DNA of 64,000 nt from Saturnia japonica (taxonomy: Eukaryota; Arthropoda; Insecta; Lepidoptera; Saturniidae): NCBI GenBank assembly GCA_033032175.1, contig CM065310.1, forward strand, positions 4,836,001 to 4,900,000, given 5' to 3'. Under the pieces are notes generated by a model. It worked only from the letters and a program-made list of their open reading frames with translations. It did no database searches and was not told where the DNA came from. Numbering within the stretch: the stretch's first letter is position 1; each line of letters starts with the position of its first letter. The translations under genes and the position numbers were made by a program. Shown one piece after another: positions 45,401 to 56,192 of the stretch.

Positions 45401-46617
45401 GAAGTTATACTTCTTTAGGCGCGTTATGAAAAAATGATGAGAGTGAAATTTTAAGATGCGCGCGCATCTGTGACACAAAATTAACAGTATGAAGTTGTCT
45501 GCTTAACCGCTCATTAAGTCTCGAAAAAAAAGCTACCAACAAAATAGAAATTGAACCTCGATATTAGTCGCGCATGTTGGTACGCTCGTCACCTCTGATC
45601 ACTGTTTTCATATTTATAATATTTATCAACATGTTTCTAGTTTATACATTCCCAACACGTGTTTTAGTTTCATACAAGTGCGAATTATATATGTGCTAAT
45701 AAATTATATTCAGTAGTGATTTAAATTGAATATTTTGATTGATATTACTTACTATTTGTGAATATTAGTGAAAAAAATTGTGCTTATATACTTTTTCAAG
45801 TGCTCCAATATAATTGAGGTTAACTATCCGTATGTATTATTTATTGATATAAATTAAAATACTTTTATTTAATATAATTAACACTAAATATTATTAAATT
45901 ATTAATGTTAAATACTTATTATTATTATAATATTAATTTAATATTTACTATTATTTAATATTTACAAAATAAAGAAATAAATTTAATAAAACATTTAATA
46001 AAAAGTTTGTGATAAAAATTAAAATTGAACATCAAATTATAATATTAATTTTTAATATTTGCTATTAAATTGAATAAATAATAAATATTTATAAAAATAA
46101 CTAAATAAATTTAATGAATTTTTTTTTGATAAAAATGAAAAGAGAATATTAAATTAAGAAATCAATAAAAATATTTAAAAAATGACCAACCTTAAATTCA
46201 ATTTTTAAATTTATTATTAAATTTATATTTAAAATATTAAATAATCAATAATAAACATTTAAAATTAAGAATCTTATAATATTTAGTACAAATTATGTCT
46301 TATATATTTATTATTCTCTAAATTTGGTTTTTAATAATTATATATATATATATATTATTATTATATAAGTTCCGATTCAGACATTACCGGAAGATACTAT
46401 GGAAGTGGACATCATTTAATTAAAAATACAATTCGAATAATAAGACAATTTATGTTAGACTTAATGTAAGAAAATAAATATTTATTTATTTAATTTTTCA
46501 AATTTAAAATGAACTTTGTTGATTATCCTTTTCCAATCCTTCTATTATTTTATTGTAATTAATTATTTGCATGCAATTAAAAACTATTTTTTAATGGTGC
46601 CAAAGAAGTATAACTTC
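45401..46617. mobile_element. Terminal-hairpin inverted-repeat element 2 with AT-rich core
   Basis: Left end GAAGTTATACTTCTTT followed by AGGC. Right end, inverted, reads GAAGTTATACTTCTTT followed by GGC. Each end folds as GAAGT-TAT-ACTTC. Inside, 45830-46530 is almost pure A and T, including a (TA)n run near 46342-46358. No protein is encoded. Confidence 0.6.
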
Positions 46618-46851
46618 TCACGCGCGTACATAAGTACACGCTCCCATTTTTTTTTAAGTCGGTTGAAAAATACCAATTAATACATGGATATTGAGTATAA
46701 TACATCCATATTCTGTTTCTATAATTACGCAGTAGAAAATAATATACTATCTAGTTATATAGCTTCACTAAATATACAATCTTATCCAATTACTATCACT
46801 TCATATATCATTAAGCAATCATACGTATATATTAATGCATATACCTTAGAA
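46618..46851. other. Intergenic, no gene recognised
   Basis: Short AT-rich interval between repeats. Confidence 0.35.
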
Positions 46852-46975
46852 TTAATTGGGGTTTGTTAGTTGTCAATTGTTTGTTTGTTGAGTAAGTTGT
46901 AGCGGGCTTTGTGTACCGGTCCTGTGTAGTTAAGCCCAGATAATAGAATTTAAGTCTCTCTTGTTAACTTAAACT
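46852..46975 (+). repeat. Dispersed repeat (copy 1, pair with 47872-47985)
   Basis: 'aattggggtttgtta' and 'gtcaattgtttg', then 'ttaagtct-t-ttgtt', recur about 1 kb downstream in the same orientation. Function unknown. Confidence 0.45.
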
Positions 46976-47446
46976 TAAAAAAATATAAACAGTAATTGTA
47001 TGCAATATTAAACATAATAATAATATAAAGTAGTAAACTTTGTATGATTGTAGATAATCTCTGGACTTATTAGTCCGATTCTGAAAATTCTTCCAGGCTG
47101 GTGATTGAATTCTAATAAAGGATTTGCTTTGGTTGATCTCGAAATGAGATGTGTTGGTATGAAATGATTTTCACTACGTATATGATAGTCTCTGCCAAGT
47201 TACTGATAAGTGTTCAATAAAAACAAACTTAACAGCAGCATTTTTATTCAAGAGAGAAAACTTCACCAAAAATTTTGAGGATCAATCTATATTTTTTTAA
47301 ATGTAACTTTATTGAAAATTATTTTTTCCTTGCTTTGGCAACCAATCATCATTATAAAGGATTATCACTGTTATTACAATTTGAGAAATTGTTTTGTTTT
47401 CCAACATTGACTAAAGATCGAAGATTGTAGTATTTTTAAAATTTCG
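46976..47446. other. Intergenic, no gene recognised
   Basis: AT-rich sequence without recognised features. Confidence 0.35.
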
Positions 47447-47660
47447 GTCTCCTTAATTAGAATTTTCCAGGGAGTTTTTGTGACATTTCAAAATTCGTGG
47501 TCCATGTTATTATTTCCAATTCTTATATGCACAGCAACGAAACTATATCACGCAAAATACTTCCAACATCACAAAATATATGATCAAATAATGCACATTT
47601 ATAAATAAAAATATAAACCGTGCAAGCCAATTTAAGATTCAATTTTGTAATGTTTGTTTT
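47447..47660 (+). repeat. Dispersed repeat (pair with 37686-37925)
   Basis: Same order of blocks as its partner. See that entry. Confidence 0.45.
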
Positions 47661-47871
47661 TATAATTAATAATTTTATTACTTTACACTATTATTTTCAA
47701 ATTTGTAAATTGTAGTTATTTTTTTCCTTTATTTTTGCTTAAATACGCATTTTTTTAAATGTATAACAACAAGATAAGCAAGATTTTGGCAAAAAAGAAC
47801 TAATTACTGGAACGTACCTACAACATTATATTGTGCTCTTCTGCTCACAGTAAATAATATAGTCCAGCGGC

Positions 47872-47985
47872 TAATTGGGGTTCGTTACCGTCAATTGTTT
47901 GCCCAGTCGACTACGGTCGGCATCGTTCTGCGCAGTATACCCAAGTTAAACGAAGTTAAGTCTGTTCTGTTGGACTTACCATTAA
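47872..47985 (+). repeat. Dispersed repeat (copy 2, pair with 46852-46975)
   Basis: Shares the 'taattggggttcgtta' and 'gtcaattgtttg' blocks. GC-richer in the middle than copy 1. Confidence 0.45.
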
Positions 47986-49209
47986 AACGAGTCTCGGAAG
48001 CGTTTAGCAGTAAATATATGCTATATATTTACTATACTATTTAGTATAGATTTTTATTAAAGTAAGTTATAAGGTGATATCAATGCTAACATTACTAAAG
48101 CTACATTACTAATTAAGTTATTGTAAAAAAAAATTGATAATATTTAGAAGTAAGTTCTAAAATAATTTACAAGCATTTTGTTTCAGTACATATCATCAAA
48201 AAGAAGTATATATTTAGGTATGAATCTTAAACATTAAGTAGGAGATTGGTAAAGGTAAACAGTTTCAAAAGATATTTACTTACAGGCCTCAAAACAAAAA
48301 AGCGAAGGAAATTTGGAGAATTTTGTAAATAAATAATTATATTACTAATATTGATGCTATAAACTAGTTAGAAAAGATTCTGTATATATCAGGAATTTTC
48401 ATTATTTGCTGATTTTTATCTTCGTGTTTATATGTTGGGAATGTGAGAATCCTATTAAAATGGCAATCACACAAATAGGCGGGTATACTGGCAGGTAACA
48501 AAAAACGCATGTGGTATTTGTCTATAAGAAGCAGTTTAGAATCGTATTAATTTACTATATCTCTTGTGTGAGATATTGTGGATGAACCAAGGTAAATAAA
48601 AAAGTCCAGTGTGCCCAAACCTTAAACTGAGCTTTACAATACTTACATTCTATGAATTTAAACTCACTGAAGTTACTAAAAACTAATTAAATACTCCAAA
48701 CCTAAAATTGACCTAACAATGGGATTTATTGCAATTTATTGCACCTGGTAAAGGAACAGATTGCCATGTTTCTGAAAATATCGAAAATTAAATAAATGTT
48801 TTTAATTACGTTGGTTTTGAATATTGTTTTTGTGTAATTTCATATAGTTTTTTTTATATTATAAAAATATTTAAAAAAATGTGTAAGTTTTTTTGTACAG
48901 TTTTTTATACTATGTGCTGAAACTGTCTATAGAACGAACTAGTTCAAACTATAAACACGAAACATTAACAAGATAGTAAAACAATCGCGGTTGTAGTTTA
49001 CACGTTTGCAATATCAGTAAACTAAGTTTTAAATATTTGATTGCTACTCCCTGAAACTATCACGAATTCATTGTATATTTTCGTGCCAGTGATATTTTTA
49101 ATCTATATTAGCAAACTGATAAAAATAATTATAGTATCTATTGTAAGTAAGATTTCTTTTTTCGTCGAAATTAAAAAGAACGGCGGCGTGTGCTTAAGAC
49201 CACGCGACA
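47986..49209. other. Intergenic, no gene recognised
   Basis: AT-rich. A motif-free 63-codon plus-strand frame at 49041-49232 runs into the next repeat and is not called. Confidence 0.4.
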
Positions 49210-49494
49210 GAAGTGAAAACTTCATTAATTAAACATATTGGCGCTGCACTTAAAGTGTTTATGTCGAATATTTATGCTGAATGCGTATGATGCAGTGATG
49301 CTTCAATCATCATGCTCTCTCATGTAACGCTCGCCAAGCGAGTATAGCAGTGACGCGTTGACTATATTTCTCACGCTCCCTTAGTCGACTCTAGCTAAAT
49401 TAACCCGAACGAGCGTTACATAGCTGAGCGTGACGGCTTAGTTTCATTCAATACCCACAAAATAAAGTGCTAAGCCGAAAGAAGTTTTCACTTT
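49210..49494. mobile_element. Terminal-hairpin inverted-repeat element 3
   Basis: Left end GAAGTGAAAACTTC, right end, inverted, AAAGTGAAAACTTC. Inside, ATGTAACGCTCG (about 49322-49333) is inverted as CGAGCGTTACAT (49410-49421), a second, nested inverted repeat. Non-coding. Confidence 0.5.
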
Positions 49495-50119
49495 AAAAAT
49501 GTATGTAGAAATTATCTTACTATGGTGTGAAATATAATGCTTGGCGTCAACTAGAGTCGAAACGTGTCTAATAAAAGATTGTCAAATCAAGTCACGTTCA
49601 TTAAAGAAGAATCGAGGAAAATCGGTCAATAAATCACAAGTCATCATCAAAGTAAAGTGCTCTTGGGTGATGGATAGTTCCCTCTATTTCTTCTTTTACT
49701 TTTCTTATCCTTTTTCATTAAGAACTATTTACACTTCTGATTTCGCTTTTTCCTGTGACCGAATTGAGCTCTTTTCAAACAAAGAACTATAAAACGTGTT
49801 ATGGGGTCACGTGGCAATCCGTCACTAGTTGCAAAGATACACAGGCGGAAGAGAAATCGTCTCATGGAGATCACTCGAGTATAGCAGGAAAGACCTTAGT
49901 GTATAATACAGCGGTACGAATAATACTGTTTAGGGGGAAAACTTGTGTAGCGGTGGGGCTTCTGCAGACAAACCTTACATTGGTGCACTGTACTTTGTTA
50001 TCTATCACCTTCAAGAAGAAAAAAATATCATTCATGGTATTTTTCATGAAACCACTTTTAGCGCCTCTAGCGTATGAGAACAAAGATCTTATAATATAAT
50101 CGTTATAATTCATGCCTCG
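49495..50119. other. Intergenic, no gene recognised
   Basis: Two overlapping plus-strand frames of 83 and 114 codons (49541-49792, 49755-50099) have no recognisable motif, and a competing minus-strand frame overlaps them. Confidence 0.35.
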
Positions 50120-50335
50120 TGACAGTTATGGTACAATGGTAATAAACTGCTATTGAGCCGAGAGCTCGCGGGTTCGATTCCCGCACAAGACTGATTTTTG
50201 AGTGATGAGCATAATTATCAGTTGTGTGTTTGGGTGTTAAATGTCTATATAATATGTTAAGTATATTAGCTGTTTAGTTACCATAAAAGCATTACTTTAT
50301 TTAGAATTAAATAGCCGTGTGTGAAATTATGTCAA
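50120..50335 (+). mobile_element. tRNA-derived SINE, second family
   Basis: Head with 'tatggtacaatggtaata' as A-box region and GGTTCGATTCC as B box in a perfect 5-bp T-arm-like stem. The body then reads 'tgatgagcataattatcag' and 'tgtttgggtgttaaatgtct', in the order of a second SINE type found in Lepidoptera. The acceptor stem does not pair, so it is not a tRNA gene. Confidence 0.65.
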
Positions 50336-51059
50336 AATAGTTTATTAATATATAAGCAACACAAGGTTACTAAATGAAATTCTCAACAAGTTACTAAGCA
50401 CACCCTGAGAGAGTGCAGCAGTTTGCAATTCCATAACTTTGTTACGTTTGATTAGACCCCGGGAGAAAATCTGTTGAGTGTTCGCGCTGATACTTTGCTT
50501 CTTATTGCATCTATTTAGGTGTAAGGGATTTTGAAAACAATCTCGAGAAAATCTAGACATCCTTTTTGCAGCTTAGTAAAACATGTTGAACGTGGAAATA
50601 GTGACCAACAAAAGTACCAACTTGTATCCAACAGGTACGTTTCCATGACACAGATTATAAAAAGAAAGAAATAAAAAAAGCACATTCATTTGATGTTGAA
50701 AATACGGATATAATTTCAAACAAGAGATTAAAACAAATTTGAATATTACCAATATCATTTATAATATTGCAACGTTGCCAAACAAATGCCATAATCAACA
50801 TTGAAAAGGACTTCAGCTCAGCATATTCTATAGCAAATTTAGCATTAACGCTGGTTTTCAGCAGGGCCTACACTAAATACTATTAGTTTCAAAAATAACA
50901 ATTCATAAAAGTCACTATATATCGCATTGTTATAATATGTTTTCGCATAATTTTGTATCTTTTTATAAACTTTTATACGTTGACTAAATTGTTTGATCAC
51001 AGTCTCAACTGAAAAGCTGTTGATTGGTGCTCAAATGTGCTTGCCGAAATACACCTGTA
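50336..51059. other. Intergenic, no gene recognised
   Basis: AT-rich sequence without recognised features. Confidence 0.4.
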
Positions 51060-51240
51060 AAGACTTGGCTATAGATTTTCAAATTGGGGGTAGTAGGTAA
51101 CCAAGCGTGATTTAAAAAAAGCCCTAACACAACACTATAGTTTCATCACGACGTCTTTCTTTATCGAAACCTTAGGTAACGTAGGAAACGAACCCACGTC
51201 TATCGACACTGTCCGAGCATTACTACAAACAAATCAGCAC
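51060..51240 (-). mobile_element. Possible degenerate tRNA-derived SINE
   Basis: On the minus strand 'gatagacgtgggttcgtttcc' resembles a B-box region, with an 'agtaatgctcggacagtg' segment upstream. Weak similarity to 5565-5830. Confidence 0.3.
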
Positions 51241-51711
51241 TTCAAAACATATAATATATTTTTTTTAAATTAATTTCTTCTGAATAATGTATTATTACAC
51301 GAAAAATGACGTAACATGTGTTTGTGTGTGTGTTTCACAGTTCAAATAAAAAAAAAAAAACATTTCATTCAAAAGTTATTGTAGCAAAGTGAAAAACAAA
51401 AACAACACAATTATATTTCACTCCAAAGCCCTACTTGAATAATTTATAACTGTGTTTATATGTAACCTATACCCATGTAATATATCCCTTTACATATATA
51501 TACCTATATCTAACGAATGTAATTATTTATACGCTAAGGGTTAATGTAAAATAAAGGTGCCCGTCTACGACCTATGTCTGACATTTGCCGAATACATAGT
51601 TATCTTAACTGTATTTATTTCAAAAGGAATAAATCGTGAGAAAGATGTTATTTTTATTTTAGTTCTGTACTTGCGATAACAGAAACGGCTAAGTCAAAAC
51701 GAGTAAAATGT

Positions 51712-51800
51712 TATACTTCTTCGGGGTAACAAAACAAAAATAAACTCCAAAAAAATTTTAACACGTACCAATAGCACGATGACGTTAGCCATCAATAATA
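51712..51800 (+). repeat. Dispersed repeat with 'gttatacttctt' head
   Basis: See 9600-9690. The head matches the ends of the terminal-hairpin elements, which suggests a relationship. Confidence 0.4.
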
Positions 51801-52114
51801 ATAATGTAATTATTTTTATTTTGTAAAAATAAATATATACATAGTTTAATATTAAACACAAAAAATAAAAGTCAGTAATGGTTATTTATAATACTATAAT
51901 ACTTTGTAAAATGTAGCTTGGGTCTTATGACAGCACTAGGGATGGAAAAATCATATCGAGAATCAGTTGCCTTCTATTAAGTACAAAGAGAAAGAAAAAT
52001 TAGAAAGAGATGTGAAGAATGGAGAGAGCTGTGTTTTAGAAATTTATTATAAAGCAAGTTTTAACAAACCGTTATGTAGTTTCTAGTTTACAAAAAAATG
52101 TTAAGATTCTTTAA

Positions 52115-52445
52115 CCGAGACTGGTCAATCTCTCTAGCTCACTACTGCTTCAGGACAACGTTAGACCCCATACTTCACTACAGAAGGTCGTTAAATTAGA
52201 GTAACTGCGGTTGGAATATCTCCGACAACCACCATACCCCCCAGACCTTGCTCCAACAGATTTCCACTTCATTCGAAATTTTGACAATTTCTTACAAGGA
52301 AAAAAAATCAATTCTGATGAGTTTTCCAAACCGCCTTCAAAGATTTTATTGATTCTCGCTCGCATAATTTTTTCAGCAATGAAATCAATCAACTACCTAT
52401 AAAATGGTGAAAGTGTATATATAATAATGGTACATACTTCGATTG
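52115..52445 (+). pseudogene. mariner transposase relic (C-terminal catalytic part)
   Basis: In one frame the translation reads LLLQDNVRPH followed, after an internal stop, by a PPYPPDLAPTDFHF motif and FLQGKK. These are the DNARPH and SPTD signatures of mariner transposase. The two aspartates (codons at 52154 and 52259) keep the DD34D spacing of 34 residues. The stop between them (about 52202-52204), a frame break near the C-terminus and absence of the N-terminal two thirds make it dead. LDNFLQGKK-like wording suggests the cecropia/Hsmar1-like branch. No inverted repeats were found. Confidence 0.88.
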
Positions 52446-53001
52446 ATTAGATGTATAATTGCATATTACTTTTTTCCTTTTACTTTTTCCATATAAAACA
52501 CTAATTTCTTATGTGAGGACCTATTACTATCAATCAAAAACTTCAAGACATTTTTGCGTATGTAAAAATAACAACAATAAAACATTTACAACATTGTTGG
52601 TATAAATTGTGAATGTGGTATGTATGCTTTATGCGTTGTTATGCTTGCATGTAGATGTCATGGGTTGTGGCCACGGATAAGATAAAGCGGATTAACAGAT
52701 TGTAAATGAAATAATATAAGAGGGTCTTTAAGATACTGTATTTAAAGTGACTGAACTCGCTCTTTATTGCCAATTGTTTATAAATTTAAAAATTATTATT
52801 ATTTTAATAGAAAAGAATATAATACTAGGAATGTTTATCAAGGTGATTGTCGCAGTAATGCACTGAACCCGTGAAAAGACTCTCATCTCATCTCAGCTTC
52901 TCTTTGAAGAGCGATAGGCTCGTATAATTGCCAATAGCTCCGGGCTAAGTTCCCGCTTCTGACATGATCCGCGCAAGTTGTTAGTGGTGGACGATTTGTA
53001 A
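52446..53001. other. Intergenic, no gene recognised
   Basis: Includes 'gggttgtggccacggataag' at about 52663-52682, which may belong to an old LINE 3' region, but it is not assignable. Confidence 0.35.
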
Positions 53002-53700
53002 TCTATACAAATAAATAAAATGGAAGTGTCTATTTGTAATGTCAAAATAACAGCATTCTACTAGATGCATTTGAAAGTATATACGGTACTTAGAATAACA
53101 ACCAATTTTTAAAGTTTTGTCTGTTTGTTTATTTCGGGTAATCTTCGAAACGGTTGGCTCAATTTTGACGGGTTATTCACTGGCAGATAAATGATGATAT
53201 AAGGCGAAACTTCTTCTTGTATTTAGTCGTACACTCCTGGTGAAGTAGTCGTGGTCATGGATCGTCTGAAAGATTGGTTGTAGCTTTAGCGAGACTTCTC
53301 CATCTCTCTCTATTCTTGGAACTTCGTGTATATTCAGTGAGGAAGCATTTTTCAGATGATTTAATGAGGTCTGTCCCTCTTGTGGATGATCGGCTGCGGT
53401 ATCGTTATTAGGAGTAACTTAAGCATCTTTTATTTCCGGGGTTCCGCGCAAATAAAAAACCCTGGTCATGGTGAATCAATTAGGGCGCTCAAATGGCTTA
53501 CACTAAGTAGGTAATATTTCAAGTGATATTTCAAATTAATGTACTACATAACTGTAGATGTTAAAAAACCTACAAAAAAGCCAACGAGAACATATGTCTA
53601 TCTTCTAAGGATCACTCATAATAAGCATTTTTATCCTTAAAACAACCGGGAGCGGGATAACAGGATTTGTCACGCGAGCGCAACCGCGGGCACAGCCTAT
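53002..53700 (+). repeat. Dispersed repeat, Helitron-like (copy 2), interrupted
   Basis: Starts TCTATACAAATAAATAAAATGG after an A and ends near 'ccgcgggcacagcctat', a degraded CTAG end. It aligns with 326-876 except for an extra 192 bp at 53212-53403 flanked by similar 16-bp sequences. Confidence 0.55.
53212..53403. mobile_element. Short insertion within a dispersed repeat
   Basis: Absent from the related copy at 326-876. Bordered by 'gatataaggcgaaact' (53196-53211) and 'gttattaggagtaact' (53404-53419), both corresponding to the single 'gttataaggagtaact' of copy 1. That is the mark of a diverged target duplication from retroposition. The inserted sequence encodes nothing recognisable. Confidence 0.6.
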
Positions 53701-53734
53701 ATTGAACCTAATATTTTTTTTATTATTAAGTTGA

Positions 53735-54085
53735 AGATAGAAATGGTTACAGTTAGTTAACCTTGTGCCATCGCGGAATTATCTCCATTATTTTTGAAGA
53801 ACTTGGTGTATTATTTTGATTTATTATCTCATAAGGTTTTTTAGCCATTGTAAGCCATGTGAGCACCAGAAAATAAATTATTTTGGCGATATGATTACAA
53901 AACTTTAAATTTTTTCTTAACTAAAACTTAATTACAATATATTGTTATTCACCTTTCGTAAAAAAAAAAAACCTAAATGACGGTGAAACCGCATAAAAAT
54001 CCGATGCGTGGGTTAGAAAAAGTAAGAGGAGAAATAGACAAACGCGGGTAGCGACTTTCTTTGATACTATGTTTAGTTAAATAAT
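53735..54085 (-). repeat. Dispersed repeat (related to 36150-36430)
   Basis: Minus-strand blocks 'gtatcaaagaaagtcgctac' and 'ttttatgcggtttcaccgtca', in the order of the plus-strand copy at 36150-36430. Confidence 0.5.
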
Positions 54086-54764
54086 TATGTTCTATATTAA
54101 ATGAAGATATTTCAATCCGCTATAACTTGCACCGTACAGTAAGTTTACTCGACCTACAAAGGCCGGTTGGCGCTATCTGCTTGGATTATTTTTAGCGCTA
54201 TGCCACCCTCTTATCTTAATAACTTTGTTCAGCTTGTGACTTTTAATAGACTCTTTTGTACAGGAACTTATTAAAAAAACAAAGGCGCCTTTTTGTTTGT
54301 GTAGGCCACTACCTCGTAAGCGAAAACACCAAAAAGTCATACTTAATCTTTACATTTTTATCATGGAAGTAATGGCGTCATATTTTTATATTGAAATTCA
54401 AAATACAAAAAGTGCTTGTCTTCATAAAAGTAAAGTGTATTTCGAAACGTGGGGTTGCGTAAAGGGAACATCAAATTAGAAGAAAGCAAAATAACTTTGA
54501 ATGGTTAAAGTGACACTCAATCATTGCTACCTATCCCAGTAGGAATATAGCGTGGTGATAGATATAACTTAAAAATAATAAAAGGCAGTAATAACTGTTA
54601 ATCGGTAAAAATCATTCTAGGTAGCAAGTATGCCTACACACATGAAAAAAAAGACCTACATTTAATATGATACGACAGTAAAGGTAAGTGAAATATTATG
54701 ACAATGAATACAACTGATTTTGAAGCTCTAAAACTCTGAAACTGGTGGTATATATACTCTATCC
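54086..54764. other. Intergenic, no gene recognised
   Basis: AT-rich sequence. A 60-codon plus-strand frame at 54297-54479 shows no motif. Confidence 0.4.
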
Positions 54765-54960
54765 ATCCATTCAGCTCACATTTACCCAATGTTGAGTAGG
54801 GGCCTCTTCTTGCTCATGCCAATACTCTCGATCCTGCACGGCTCTTATCCATATAACTTCTTGAGTGAACACCAGCATGGTTTCCATAAAAGCCGTTCCA
54901 ATCTCATCCATTTTCTCCCCGCAATTTTTACAGTATAATTTACCCAATGAGCTGGCAAGT
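54765..54960 (-). repeat. Degenerate LINE 3' end, '...cccaacagtgggac...' style
   Basis: On the minus strand 'aggcccctactcaacattggg' (trimmed) resembles the 'gcccagcagtgggac' block at 62868-62884. Diverged copy of a common lepidopteran LINE 3' region. Confidence 0.4.
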
Positions 54961-55955
54961 GGACGATATATTGTAATATAATATTATCATTTATTTAATT
55001 AATTAATAATATTTCAATAAAATTTTAGTGATATAAAAAACTACATATTAACCTTCTCTCAAACAAAAAAATAAAAAATAACTCCAAAATTCACATACCT
55101 TCATAAAAATTCTGTAGACCGCTGACATACGTGAATAATGTTTAAAGTGAAACATGTATACTACTGATAATTATCTAAATGTGACTTATGATAGTTTGCT
55201 TCCGATATTTTTAAAGCTTGTAAATAAACGCAAACTTTCGTTCGTGAATATAATTCTCAAAGTAAAATTTGTATTTTTGGTTTATTTGTAAAATTTATCT
55301 CCCGCTGTTATATCCTTATTTTAATTGACAAAAACAGGGATTTGGCGTTGTTTCAAACATTGACCCTTTAATTGGCAAAAAGACAATAAAATTGTTTGTT
55401 GACGCAATGCCAGACCATATTTGGCTAGAGTATAGCTTAGTATCGGTAAACCACGCCAACCTGTTTCGTGTTACGTAAATAATGATCAATATTGTTGTAC
55501 ACTACGTTTTTGGCGGCGTTAACAATTACATAAACCAGCACGAGAAATATTCAAACTCATAAAACCGATATATTGCGGTATCGGAAGACTACAATAAACA
55601 ATTTTTAAGTCAGTAATCAAGTTTATGAGAGCGATGTATTAAAAAAACTAATGTAAAAACTTATTTTTAAAATTAATTTCAAATATAATGATTGAATATA
55701 AATAAATACTAATATGAAAAGGTGAGAACAGATCGGGATGCCTAGTACAACTGCTTTTACTTACTAAATTTATGTCTAAACGTATCTATTGTTCCCTCGA
55801 GTTATACTGACGTTTAACAGAAATTATACTTACACAGCGCTTCCGAGGAAACGGGTTTTTATGGTTTGTCCTGGTGACCCCATAACTAAATAATACAGTG
55901 AAAGAATAAAATCAAACTGGGAAAATAATAATAGAACTTAATATTAATTTTAAAA
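54961..55955. other. Intergenic, no gene recognised
   Basis: AT-rich sequence without recognised features. Confidence 0.4.
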
Positions 55956-56192
55956 TGCTTCATTAGCCTATTGATCATAAGCGCGATTGGTCGCGTAATG
56001 TGTTATTGGGTTTTCTATGAAATTGTCACTAGCACCTCCAAGTTTAGCTTTGTGTTCTATTTGTGGCAAGAGACTCGCTCCCTACTACGTAGCACCTAAA
56101 TAAAGCATACTCGACGAACTGTGGGTGTACAATAGTAAACCTCTGCCTAACCCTTCGGGGAATACAGGCGTAATGGTATGTATGATATGGTA
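55956..56192 (+). mobile_element. tRNA-derived SINE lacking its B-box region
   Basis: The head 'cattagcctattgatcataagcgcg' runs directly into 'gtaatgtgttattgggtttt', so the sequence containing the B box is deleted. Body and tail are present. It is unlikely to be transcribed by pol III from its own promoter. Confidence 0.75.

Noticed and set aside
32270..46358. CRISPR-like or other regularly spaced arrays
   Set aside because: Only (TA)n, (CA)n and one minisatellite were seen. No regularly spaced repeat with unique spacers exists in the window.
50120..50192. tRNA gene with perfect T-arm-like stem
   Set aside because: The sequence that should form the 3' acceptor strand does not pair with the 5' end, and a SINE body follows.
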